64,000 nt of DNA, taken from the NCBI RefSeq assembly GCF_002163585.1, contig NZ_CP015579.1, forward strand, positions 1,550,001 through 1,614,000, written 5' to 3'. The position numbers were made by a program, and so were the translations under genes. Source of the DNA: Tatumella citrea. Lineage in GTDB: Bacteria > Pseudomonadota > Gammaproteobacteria > Enterobacterales > Enterobacteriaceae. Shown in pieces: positions 8,873 through 17,090 of this stretch (its first letter is position 1; the number at the start of each line of letters is the position of its first letter). The notes under the pieces are model-generated. The model did not search any database, had not been told where the DNA came from, and worked only from the letters and a program-made list of their open reading frames with translations.

Positions 8873-10530
8873 GCGAACTCCTTCATGCGCAGAGAAATAT
8901 CGTGTGCAGCTTTCAGGCCCAGTGCTGCCATGCTCAGAGTACTGTTCACCACACTGGCTGAAGGAATGGCTCCGCCGCCAGGCAACCATAAATTCTCATG
9001 GTCAAAGGTCCGGCAGTTACCATCGACCACGGCATCTTTGGCGCTTTTACCCATGATGGTTCCGCCCATAATGTGGTTATTGGCGTTCAGGGCAGTCGTG
9101 ATATTGAACTCTTTACCATTAAACAGAGAACCGATGTGTTGCAGTTGTTCATGAGCCGCAGTCGCCCCTTTACGCACATAATCTCCCACGTCGTAATGAA
9201 TATCCGGACAGGCCAGGCCATGTGGATCTTTACGAGTCTTGCTGAGAGTCAGACGGTTTTCCGGGTCTGGTAACGGTTCCAGACTGATGGAAAGATCGAC
9301 ACCATGAATAGAACGATAACGAATCTCTTCGTCCAGAGCTTTGCCGACCAGTCCTTTAGCCAGAGCCTGTTTGGTGGCTGGAACAACCCGTGAAATATTA
9401 TTCAGGATCATTTTGTTAGCCGAATATTCGCTACGGAAGGCACCGTCACGCGGGCCGACCATACAGCTACTCTGAGCCGGGCCACGACCCAGCCACACAG
9501 GCTCTTCGGTCAGGAAGCTGCAATGGAAGCCGGAGTGGTCCATCATGTTACGGCCAACCATGTCTGAGCTGTTGGCAATCCCGGTCGGGTTAGCCTTATT
9601 GGCTGCTTGTAATAGCAGACGCGGGGTTTCAATCCCGTTACAGGCCAGTGCGAACGCTTTACCGGTCGCTTTGTGTGATGCGCCCTGGTTGTCCAGCCAG
9701 TGCACCGCAGTAACACGGTTATTATCATCAGTATCAATCTTGTAGACCACTGATTCTGCCAGAACCACCGCACCTTTGCTTTCAGCACGCTCTATATGGT
9801 GGATACCGTTATACATTGCACCGATTGGGCAGATAGGCTGGCAGTTATTGTTACCGCAGCAAACCGGGCGTCCTTCCCACGGACGGGTACTACGACCCTG
9901 CGGGATTGGCACCAGGTTATAACCATGCGGGTTAACCACGCTGGCAAAATAAGTATCACCGTGAGCAAATGGCACCATATCCATCGGATAAGGACGGCTA
10001 CGTTCACTCGGTGACTGCATGGACGGGTCGCTCGGGCCGGCCACACCAATTTCATATTCGGCTTCACAATACCATGGCTCCATCTCGTCATAAGAGATAG
10101 GCCAGTCGCGGCCGACACCGTATTTGCTTTTCATCACAAAGTCACTTGGATGGTGGCGCCAGCAGGAAGCCGCCCAGTGCCAGGTGGTGCCTCCGACAGT
10201 TCGCAGATAGCCTTGCTGGAAGCTGCCGGCGCTTGGTCCGGTGACATTGACATAGTTGTTCGGCGGAAAATAGAGCGGGGCAGGCGCCAGTGGTGACTGC
10301 GGATATAAGCCCTGAAAATCTGAACCGGCACGGTTAGCAAACGGCATATTACGCCAGTTTTCTACTGCCTGTGCACGGCTGATTCGTAACCCTGCTTCAA
10401 GTATCAGTACGGAATATCCCTGACTGACCAGTCTGTCTGCAATCAGTCCACCAACAATACCGGAGCCCACAATAACAATATCCGCGGAGGCATCGCCACC
10501 CGGAGTAAATTCTGGTTTTTTCATCATCAT
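8869..10530 (-). CDS. Membrane-bound dehydrogenase, FAD (GMC) large subunit
   Basis: A 553-residue glucose-methanol-choline oxidoreductase. The FAD-binding GSGIVGGLIADRL lies near residue 22. The GMC active site is seen as NNHIMGGT (His) and SVVNSTLSMAA (Asn) near the C-terminus. A cysteine group CC-x4-C-x3-C (CCGNNNCQPIC) matches the 3Fe-4S ligand spacing I recall for bacterial FAD-glucose dehydrogenase. It has no signal of its own and is expected to be exported with the Tat-signal small subunit. It oxidises a sugar or sugar acid in the periplasm. Gluconate, 2-ketogluconate and sorbitol are all possible, and sequence alone does not decide. Confidence 0.88.
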   Translation of the reverse strand: MMMKKPEFTPGGDASADIVIVGSGIVGGLIADRLVSQGYSVLILEAGLRISRAQAVENWRNMPFANRAGSDFQGLYPQSPLAPAPLYFPPNNYVNVTGPSAGSFQQGYLRTVGGTTWHWAASCWRHHPSDFVMKSKYGVGRDWPISYDEMEPWYCEAEYEIGVAGPSDPSMQSPSERSRPYPMDMVPFAHGDTYFASVVNPHGYNLVPIPQGRSTRPWEGRPVCCGNNNCQPICPIGAMYNGIHHIERAESKGAVVLAESVVYKIDTDDNNRVTAVHWLDNQGASHKATGKAFALACNGIETPRLLLQAANKANPTGIANSSDMVGRNMMDHSGFHCSFLTEEPVWLGRGPAQSSCMVGPRDGAFRSEYSANKMILNNISRVVPATKQALAKGLVGKALDEEIRYRSIHGVDLSISLEPLPDPENRLTLSKTRKDPHGLACPDIHYDVGDYVRKGATAAHEQLQHIGSLFNGKEFNITTALNANNHIMGGTIMGKSAKDAVVDGNCRTFDHENLWLPGGGAIPSASVVNSTLSMAALGLKAAHDISLRMKEFA

Positions 10531-10548
10531 CGTTTTTTTAAGTTTTAT

Positions 10549-11118
10549 TTACAGGTTGTTGATCAGTTCAGGATCGAGTGGGTCGGGGACCGGCACTGTC
10601 CACCAAAGCGGGCCATTGCCGCAATAGGTCGGGACCACTAAGCCATCGCTCACGGTGTCGTACATCAGCGCTTCTTTGTAAGCGACCAGAGTGCCTTTGT
10701 AGTCATCACCAATCGTTCCGGTATACCAGGCGGTCAGGATCTGCTGCAGAAAATCGCCAAGCCCGGCGGCTACCGCTTTGTTTTTAAATACAATAGCTGT
10801 ATCACCCGTCTGGTAGAGCTGCGCAAGTCGGGTAATTTTGCTGCTGAACTGATTATCCCTTTTGATAAACGCACTCAGGAAATGAGCGGCTAACTGTGGG
10901 TTGATATGTTTGTGTTCGGTGATTGCCTGCGAAACACTGATAAAGTCCTGAGTGGTATCGCCACCATGAACCACACTGCTGGCGAAACTACGCAATGGCA
11001 GAGACGCGACCAGACCACTGGCAGTTAATACCAGAGCGGACTTAATAAATCCTCTGCGACTGGAACCGGTTCCATTTTCCGGTAGATCGGTATGACTTTG
11101 CTCAAATATTTGCTTCAT
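10549..11118 (-). CDS. Membrane-bound dehydrogenase small (gamma) subunit, Tat signal
   Basis: A 189-residue protein of the gluconate 2-dehydrogenase subunit-3 type. Its twin-arginine signal (SSRRGFIKSALVL, cleavage near SFA) serves to carry the cofactor-loaded large subunit across the membrane as a complex. The C-terminal part (YCGNGPLWWTVPVPDPL) is typical of the family. It is the first gene of the minus-strand operon small - large - cytochrome, with an 18-base gap to the large subunit. The upstream region holds a perfect CRP half-site pair. Confidence 0.85.
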   Translation of the reverse strand: MKQIFEQSHTDLPENGTGSSRRGFIKSALVLTASGLVASLPLRSFASSVVHGGDTTQDFISVSQAITEHKHINPQLAAHFLSAFIKRDNQFSSKITRLAQLYQTGDTAIVFKNKAVAAGLGDFLQQILTAWYTGTIGDDYKGTLVAYKEALMYDTVSDGLVVPTYCGNGPLWWTVPVPDPLDPELINNL

Positions 11119-11141
11119 TGGAAACCCACATCTGTCATTCT

Positions 11142-11190
11142 ATTTGTGATGGAAGTCACATTCTATAATCAAAAGAAAAGGATTTGTTAA
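11142..11190 (-). promoter_or_regulatory. Dehydrogenase operon promoter with CRP site
   Basis: TGTGA-TGGAAG-TCACA at 11145-11160 is a perfect CRP core with AT-rich flanks. On the minus strand, TTAACA (11190-11185), a 17-base spacer and TATAGA (11167-11162) form a plausible sigma-70 promoter. This puts transcription start near 11155, inside the CRP site. If that promoter is used, CRP would block rather than activate it. Confidence 0.6.
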
Positions 11191-11308
11191 AAATAATTAG
11201 TTTTCAGGACAAGAAAAAGCATTTTTTGTCCTTAATCTGAGGAGGGTTGTTATCTGGTGAACCCTGATTGCCCGGTATTGCAGCGCACAGGGTTAATCAC
11301 AAAAAGAG

Positions 11309-12091
11309 CTACAAAGCTGCCATTTCCCGTTTAAATACCTGCAAAGTGTGAGCTTTTACCCGAATAAACTCCGGGTCACTCATAGCTTCAGCCGTGCGTG
11401 GTCGTGCTAAGGAGAAAGGCACAATTTCCGCAATTCGGGTGGGGCGTCGCGTCAGCAATAAAATTTCATCGGCGAGAAAAACGGCATCTTCAAGATCATG
11501 AGAAACAATAAACATGGTGATACCGGTAGCCATCTGTACCTGTTGTAACTTATCCCGGATGAACAGCGTCATCTCAAAGTCCAGCGCAGAGAAGGGTTCA
11601 TCGAGGAACAGTACTTCCGGAGAGATAGCCAGCGCGCGCATGATACAAACCGTTTGCTGCTGACCGCCGGACAATTCATACGGATAGCGTTGTAAATCGA
11701 AGCGAATATCAAACAATGCCGCCAGTTCATCAACACGGGCTTTTACCTGAGCTTTGCTGTATCCATGACGAATTAACGGATAGGCGATGTTTTTCCAGCT
11801 GGTCATCCACGGGAATAATGCATCGCGGTAATTCTGAAAAACGTAACCAATACGGGTTTCCGCCAGGGTCTTGCCGTCAAAAAGAACCTGACCGCTGTCC
11901 ATTGGCATCAGCCCGGCAATCATATTCATCAGCGTCGATTTGCCGCAGCCATTTGGTCCGAAGACTGAAATGATTTTCCCGCGCGGCAGGTCCAGATTAA
12001 AGTTCTGGTACAGCGGCTGTCCGGCAAAGCTTTTACACAGTCCACGAACCGAGACCTGTGAATCGGGTTTTGCATAATCAGGCAGACTCAT
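11309..12091 (-). CDS. ABC importer ATPase, nitrate/sulfonate/taurine type
   Basis: A 260-residue ATP-binding subunit with Walker A GPNGCGKST, Q-loop region FQNY, signature LSGGQQQ, Walker B EVLFLDEP and the H-loop SHD. It belongs to the SsuB/TauB/ThiZ group that energises uptake of nitrate, sulfonates, taurine or pyrimidine precursors. Its ATG overlaps the permease stop as ATGA, and it is the last gene of the binding protein - permease - ATPase operon. Confidence 0.88.
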   Translation of the reverse strand: MSLPDYAKPDSQVSVRGLCKSFAGQPLYQNFNLDLPRGKIISVFGPNGCGKSTLMNMIAGLMPMDSGQVLFDGKTLAETRIGYVFQNYRDALFPWMTSWKNIAYPLIRHGYSKAQVKARVDELAALFDIRFDLQRYPYELSGGQQQTVCIMRALAISPEVLFLDEPFSALDFEMTLFIRDKLQQVQMATGITMFIVSHDLEDAVFLADEILLLTRRPTRIAEIVPFSLARPRTAEAMSDPEFIRVKAHTLQVFKREMAAL

Positions 12092-12852
12092 GATTTCCCA
12101 CTCCAGTGGATAAAGCGTTTCTCAATCAGTAAGAACGCAAGGTTCAGCAGATAGCCAAAAGCCCCGGTGAACAGGATAGATGCGTACATGTCATTAATAT
12201 TAAATAGCTGTTGAGCATCAATAATCCGGTGGCCCAGACCGGTTTCTGAGCCGATAAACATTTCGGCGACAATCACTATCACCAGTGCCATTGACACCCC
12301 GGTACGCAGACCGACAAAGGTCTGGGGCAGGCTTTCTATCAGCATTACATCTTTGAACACATGCCAGGAGGAAACCCCCATGACCCGTGCAGCCATGATT
12401 CGGGTTTTACGGGCATTCATCACCCCGTAGGCACTGTTAAACAGGATCACCAGCACGGCAGCAAAGGCAGCAATCGCGATTTTGTTGGCATCTGTAATCC
12501 CGAAAATCAGCATAAATAACGGGATAAGTGCTGAAGAGGGGGTAGATCGAAAGAAATCCACCAGAAATTCAACACTGCGATACACTTTCTCGCTGCTGCC
12601 AAGTACCACACCGAGAGGAACACCAATGGCCGCAGCTATCACAAATGCCATCAGGGTTCGGTACAGTGTGGCTGCAATATCAGTATTCATGCTGCCACTG
12701 ATTAACGCATGATAGAGATAAGAGAGTGTCTCCAGCGGTGCCGGCAACAGCACAGGGTTTAACCAGCGGGCACTGACGGCCGTCTGCCACAGCAGCAATA
12801 ACACCACCGGGCCAATCAGCGGTAAAAATGTTCCGGCACGAAAACGAGTCAT
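12088..12852 (-). CDS. ABC importer permease, SsuC/TauC-like
   Basis: A 254-residue inner-membrane subunit with six hydrophobic segments. The binding-protein-dependent transport signature is EAA-like, around ESLPQTFVGLRTGVSMALVIV. The ATG at 12852 is preferred to a GTG two codons upstream because the TAAGGAG that includes the binding-protein stop is five to six bases before it. It pairs with the ATPase and the periplasmic binding protein in one operon. Confidence 0.86.
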   Translation of the reverse strand: MTRFRAGTFLPLIGPVVLLLLWQTAVSARWLNPVLLPAPLETLSYLYHALISGSMNTDIAATLYRTLMAFVIAAAIGVPLGVVLGSSEKVYRSVEFLVDFFRSTPSSALIPLFMLIFGITDANKIAIAAFAAVLVILFNSAYGVMNARKTRIMAARVMGVSSWHVFKDVMLIESLPQTFVGLRTGVSMALVIVIVAEMFIGSETGLGHRIIDAQQLFNINDMYASILFTGAFGYLLNLAFLLIEKRFIHWSGKS

Positions 12853-12861
12853 GGCCACTCC

Positions 12862-13878
12862 TTATGCGCGGTAGATCAGGCTGCTGACGTCGACTTTCTG
12901 ACGGAAAATCTTACGTTCTGTGAATACATCATAGAATTTCTGGAACCATTGCAGATTATCCCCGGTAAGCTGCGGATACATCACAAAACCAGGTAACGGC
13001 ACTTCACTGACCAGCGCCGGAGTGATGCTGGTGTAACCGGCAATATATTTACGTGCTTCAACCGGATTTTTAGTGACAAAATCAGCCGCATCTCCATAGG
13101 CTTTGATAAATGCCTGAGCTTTTGATGCATCTGAACTGATGAACTGGCTGGTGAGCGCGGCAGCACCACCGAACCACGGGGCATTTTCATCTCCCAGTAC
13201 GTAGCGGGAGATCACACCGGTTTCCAGTATTTTCCCCATATGATTGACCCGTGCCACAGTCCCGGTAGGCTCCAGCGTATAGACTCCGTCAATCTGGCCT
13301 GCGGCCAGTGACGGCGCATGTTGCCCTACAGGCAATTCAATTACCTGTGGGTTTTCAAAGCCATTTTTTTCGAGAATAATTTTAGCCATAGTGACATTCT
13401 GAATCCCCGGGCCACTGGCAATTTTTTTGCCTTTCAGATCGGCAATGCTTTTGGCTGTACTGTTGGCCGGGATAAGAAACTCATCCAGAACCATATTTTT
13501 ATTGGACGGATTTGCACAGATGATTTTGAACAGTCCCGGACTGGAGATTTCACCCAATCCCAGCGCCCCTGTCGCGGTTCCGTTGGCACAACCGTGGATT
13601 CTTCCGGTCAGCATCGATTCCACGACCTGCTGCGGGCTGGCGAATTTTACGGCTCTGACATTCAGTCCGGCCTGTTTAAAAATCCCTTTCTCAATCCCTG
13701 CATACAGTGGCAGGCCACCAACAATCGGCCAGTAGCCAATCAGTATTTCATCATCAGCTGCATAGGCCTGACTGATTCCGGTCAGCGGATTAAGTGCGAG
13801 CCCGCCCAGGGCCAGTCCTGACAGCTGAAGAAAGCGACGGCGTTGTGCAGAATAGTTGTTATTTTTATCGCGGGTCAT
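12862..13878 (-). CDS. ABC importer substrate-binding protein, NMT1/SsuA-like, Tat signal
   Basis: A 338-residue periplasmic binding protein with a twin-arginine type signal (RRRFLQLSGLALGG, cleavage near AYA-AD). It belongs to the NMT1/THI5-SsuA fold: GYWPIVGGLPLYAGIEKGIF at the start of the mature protein, LKGKKIASGPG, then AAGQIDGVYTLEP. Ligands in the family include sulfonates, nitrate, taurine and hydroxymethylpyrimidine. The ligand here is unknown. The ATG at 13878 lies six bases from CAGGAG. Upstream ATGs would run through the promoter and operator. First gene of the operon. Confidence 0.83.
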   Translation of the reverse strand: MTRDKNNNYSAQRRRFLQLSGLALGGLALNPLTGISQAYAADDEILIGYWPIVGGLPLYAGIEKGIFKQAGLNVRAVKFASPQQVVESMLTGRIHGCANGTATGALGLGEISSPGLFKIICANPSNKNMVLDEFLIPANSTAKSIADLKGKKIASGPGIQNVTMAKIILEKNGFENPQVIELPVGQHAPSLAAGQIDGVYTLEPTGTVARVNHMGKILETGVISRYVLGDENAPWFGGAAALTSQFISSDASKAQAFIKAYGDAADFVTKNPVEARKYIAGYTSITPALVSEVPLPGFVMYPQLTGDNLQWFQKFYDVFTERKIFRQKVDVSSLIYRA

Positions 13879-13901
13879 AAGCATCTCCTGATAGCTAAAG
13901 T

Positions 13902-13923
13902 GGTATTCAAACTTGTATACCAA
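13902..13923 (-). promoter_or_regulatory. Putative FCD-regulator operator before ABC importer
   Basis: On the minus strand TTGGTATACAA (13923-13913) precedes the binding-protein gene and is followed by AATACCA, so TGGTAT and ATACCA make an inverted repeat with a 10-base gap. Its GTATAC core is shared with the operator at 758-789. Control of both transporters by one regulator is inferred. Confidence 0.4.
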
Positions 13924-14053
13924 CTACTAAGCAGAAAGCGTGCCAATCTTCCGGGTGGGGTTGCGGGCGCTGTCAGAGCGCATCAGAAAGGGGAGGATGG
14001 CGATCAGTGCATCATACAGGTGCATTGATCGCCGTCGGTTGTGCAGAGATTAT

Positions 14054-15562
14054 TCAGTCAAGATTGCCACTCAGACGCTGATGAAGTTCCTTACTACGTC
14101 CGTTTAATCCGGTAATCGTGACTCTGGTATGATAACGCTGGTAGCGCTGTTCAATAGCATCCAGTGCGGCAACTGTGGATGCATCCCAGATCACTGCGGA
14201 AGAGAGGTCGATAGTGACTTCAGAAGGGTCATCGGCATAATTGAAATGCTCGTACAGATCATTGCTGCTGGCAAAAAACAGCGGTCCGTGAACCCGATAA
14301 CAGACTGATCTGCCATCTTCCGACAACTGACGATCAGCATGAATTACATGGCTCAGCCGGCGGGCAAACCACAGAATAGCCAGCAGTACTCCGCTGACGA
14401 CTCCCAGCGCCAGATTACCGGTAGCGACGGTGATGGCGACTGTTGCCAGCATAATTACTGTTTCTGATAGCGGAAAGCGTTTCAGTGTTTGCGGGTGCAC
14501 GCTGTGCCAGTTCAGGGTTTTCACTGCCACAACCATCATAATGGCGGCCAGTACCACCATCGGGATATGCGCCAGAACTTTGCTAAGCACACTGACCAGT
14601 AGTAAAAGGACCAAACCTGCAACCAGGGTAGATACGCGGCTTCTTGCTTTCCCCAGCCCGACGTTCACCACGGTCTGGCCAATCATGGCGCAACCGGCAA
14701 TTCCGCCATAGAATCCGGCAAGAATGTTGGCAATACCTAAGCCTGTTGCTTCACGTAGCTTTGAAGAGGGGGTATCGGTCAGATCATCCACTAACTTGGC
14801 TGTCAGCAAGGTCTCTATCATTCCGACCAGTGCCACACTGACGGCGGTAGGCCAGATAATCTGCAACGTCGCCATGTTCAGTGGTACCAGTAATTGTGTC
14901 AGGCCAGGTAATCCGCCACTCATAGAGCCTTCATCACCTACATTAGGGACAGAATAACCCATTCCCCAGGTAATGGCCGTGACCAGCACAATGGCCACTA
15001 ACGGAGCAGGGATCGCGCTGAACACCCGGGGTAACAGCAGAACCACCACCAGAGTGATGGCAAAAAACACCCAGACAATAGGGGATTGCCCCCAGACATG
15101 GGGCACCTGGGCCGCGAAAATCAGTATTCCCAGGGCATTAACAAAACCGGTCATTACCGAACGTGGGATATAACGCATCATGCGGGTCATCCCGGACAGG
15201 CCGAAGATTATCTGCAGAACGCCCGCCAGCACCACCGTCGGCAGAATATAGTTAATTCCATGCAGCCTGACCATTGGACCAATAACCAGCGCGACCGAAC
15301 CTGCGGCAGCACTGACCATGGCAGGGCGACCACCAAGAATACTGAGAGTCAGACAAATCACCACTGAGGCTATCAGGCTAACCTGTGGCGCAACGCCGGA
15401 AACTACCGAAAATGAAATTACTTCGGGAATCAGTGCCAGAGCAGTGATTACCCCGGCCAGAGACTCACGGGTCATTAAGGCCGGAGAACGCAATATTGAG
15501 GCTATACCGGGAGAGTGGTGAGGTGTCGCAGACTCGGACGCCGGGCTATTTTCCTGATTCAT
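14054..15562 (-). CDS. SulP family anion transporter with STAS domain
   Basis: A 502-residue inner-membrane protein with about 11-12 hydrophobic segments, followed from about residue 410 by a cytoplasmic STAS domain (VTIDLSSAVIWDASTVAALD, with the conserved DxS at the position of SpoIIAA phosphoserine). SulP members carry sulfate, bicarbonate, dicarboxylates or other anions. The early ALALIPEVISFSVVSGV helix matches the family. It stands alone downstream of the ABC operon. No clear ribosome site precedes the ATG at 15562. Substrate unknown, and its neighbourhood with a possible sulfonate importer is only suggestive. Confidence 0.86.
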   Translation of the reverse strand: MNQENSPASESATPHHSPGIASILRSPALMTRESLAGVITALALIPEVISFSVVSGVAPQVSLIASVVICLTLSILGGRPAMVSAAAGSVALVIGPMVRLHGINYILPTVVLAGVLQIIFGLSGMTRMMRYIPRSVMTGFVNALGILIFAAQVPHVWGQSPIVWVFFAITLVVVLLLPRVFSAIPAPLVAIVLVTAITWGMGYSVPNVGDEGSMSGGLPGLTQLLVPLNMATLQIIWPTAVSVALVGMIETLLTAKLVDDLTDTPSSKLREATGLGIANILAGFYGGIAGCAMIGQTVVNVGLGKARSRVSTLVAGLVLLLLVSVLSKVLAHIPMVVLAAIMMVVAVKTLNWHSVHPQTLKRFPLSETVIMLATVAITVATGNLALGVVSGVLLAILWFARRLSHVIHADRQLSEDGRSVCYRVHGPLFFASSNDLYEHFNYADDPSEVTIDLSSAVIWDASTVAALDAIEQRYQRYHTRVTITGLNGRSKELHQRLSGNLD

Positions 15563-15674
15563 GGGGTCGGGGGCTCATCATCGGTCAAAGATACAGGGGT
15601 GAATACTACCTGAAGGGGTAATAGATGGATTATATATGATGAACCCTGTTTTCAGCCAGTTAAGATGCCAGTAA

Positions 15675-15702
15675 AAAGGCCTCCGTGACAGGAGGCCTTC
15701 AG
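15675..15702 (-). terminator. Rho-independent terminator of opgC
   Basis: AGGCCTCC (15677-15684) pairs with GGAGGCCT (15691-15698) around a six-base loop. On the minus strand the stem is followed by five T, directly after the opgC stop. Confidence 0.8.
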
Positions 15703-15703
15703 A

Positions 15704-16828
15704 CTAAGATTTGGCAGGCTTACCCGAAAACAGGAAGCGTAACAGCGGAATGCGCAAATGGATTTCATACAGCATAAAAGAGATACCAAACACGCAGAAC
15801 AACCCGATAAAGAATCCCAGTGTGTCACTATGGATATAGGGCATCAGAAACAGACCAAACATCAGAGTCAGCGGATGGTGTACCAGGTAGATAAACAGGG
15901 AAGCATTCACCAGATACATCACTGTGGCAGAGGAACTGTTAAGAAACCGGTGGCCGAAGCTGAAACAGATATTCAGCATACACAGCCCCATCGCCATAGA
16001 GATAAATGCATCCAGTTCATAGAGCCAGCCATCGCCAGAACTGTATTGCTGATTCAGGTGATAGGCAATAAACACCAGTACGGCGCCAATCCAGATGGGC
16101 GGGTGTGGACGAACAAACAGCGCTTTGGCCTCCGGGTTGGTCCAGGCAATCGCCCCAAGCAGAAAGAACGGCAGATAGAATAGCGATTGCATAACAGCAA
16201 TATTAAACAGCCCGTCTCCGAGCAGACCAGGCAACTGCCACAGCAGCAGCCGACGCAATATTCCCCACGCAGCAATACAGGCCGCCAGTGCCAGGAACAC
16301 CCGCGGCCAGCTCATCTTCAGTGTACTGAGTCGCTGCTGGTGGTTTTTGACCATGGAGAATAACAGCATTCCTGAGGCTGTCAGCAGCAGCAATACCAGT
16401 AAAAACCACAGGTGTGAAATCAGTTCCCACACCAGAGTGTTATAGCGTTGATAGAGCGTAAGTTGTGGCCAGTCAGGAAATTTGTCGGACAAATTCTTTA
16501 GCATAAAGAATTGTGGCAGGGTAATCAGTGGGATGGCCGCCAGAAAAGGGATGCCGACACGTTCCATTCTGACTTTGAGCCAGCGTAATGGCTGATAACG
16601 CAAGTACAGCATGTATGAAAAATAACCGGAAATAACAAAAAACACCTGCATCCGGAAAGAGTGAATAAATTCGTTAAACAAGGTCAGCCACAAAGAATCC
16701 ACCGGGCTGTTGACCGTCCACTTCTGGCTGGAGTAGATCAGTGATACATGGAAGGGGACACCGAGTAGCATCAGCGCGGCCCTGATAGAATCCAGAAAAT
16801 ACTCCCGCTGGGGTTTTGCATTAACCAT
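15704..16828 (-). CDS. opgC: Glucans biosynthesis protein C (OPG succinyltransferase)
   Basis: A 374-residue inner-membrane acyltransferase of the Acyltransf_3 family with about ten hydrophobic segments. OpgC adds succinyl groups to osmoregulated periplasmic glucans. The opening QREYFLDSIRAALMLLGVPFHVSLIYS matches E. coli MdoC closely, with the catalytic-type Asp and His there. The ATG at 16828 follows GAGTGAG and gives the family N-terminus. A GTG three codons upstream is less likely. It is divergent from opgGH, as in E. coli. Confidence 0.93.
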   Translation of the reverse strand: MVNAKPQREYFLDSIRAALMLLGVPFHVSLIYSSQKWTVNSPVDSLWLTLFNEFIHSFRMQVFFVISGYFSYMLYLRYQPLRWLKVRMERVGIPFLAAIPLITLPQFFMLKNLSDKFPDWPQLTLYQRYNTLVWELISHLWFLLVLLLLTASGMLLFSMVKNHQQRLSTLKMSWPRVFLALAACIAAWGILRRLLLWQLPGLLGDGLFNIAVMQSLFYLPFFLLGAIAWTNPEAKALFVRPHPPIWIGAVLVFIAYHLNQQYSSGDGWLYELDAFISMAMGLCMLNICFSFGHRFLNSSSATVMYLVNASLFIYLVHHPLTLMFGLFLMPYIHSDTLGFFIGLFCVFGISFMLYEIHLRIPLLRFLFSGKPAKS

Positions 16829-17089
16829 AAAACTCACTCGTCAGATAAATTAGAACTTTCCGGCAGTAAGCACCGGAAAAATCATACTATAATTGTATCA
16901 GACAAGTGCCCGGGGGGCCGGGTTTCGTTAAACATTCTTAAAAAAAAGCGTTCCGCAAGATGATTGAGGACAATCTGTTGCCACCGCTGTCAGAATCTCA
17001 AATAATCAATTACTATGAGCGCGATTGATTCAGGCACACGCACGCAAGGGGGAGATGTGCTTATTAAAGAACATAAAAAATCAGGATTG
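16829..17089. promoter_or_regulatory. opgC-opgG divergent intergenic region
   Basis: A 261-base gap that must hold both promoters. I see AT-rich stretches (TTAAACATTCTTAAAAAAAA near 16927-16946) but no clean consensus promoter. It ends with the short upstream reading frame described separately. Confidence 0.5.
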
Positions 17090-17090
17090 A
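17055..17090 (+). CDS. Putative 11-codon leader peptide before opgG
   Basis: ATG at 17055 sits directly behind a strong ribosome-binding run AAGGGGGAG. The frame reads [11 protein letters not shown] and stops with TGA at 17088-17090, whose last base is the first base of the opgG ATG (TGATG). The strongest ribosome site in the leader thus serves this mini-frame, and opgG would be translated by reinitiation. Expression is unproven. Confidence 0.4.
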   Translation: MCLLKNIKNQD

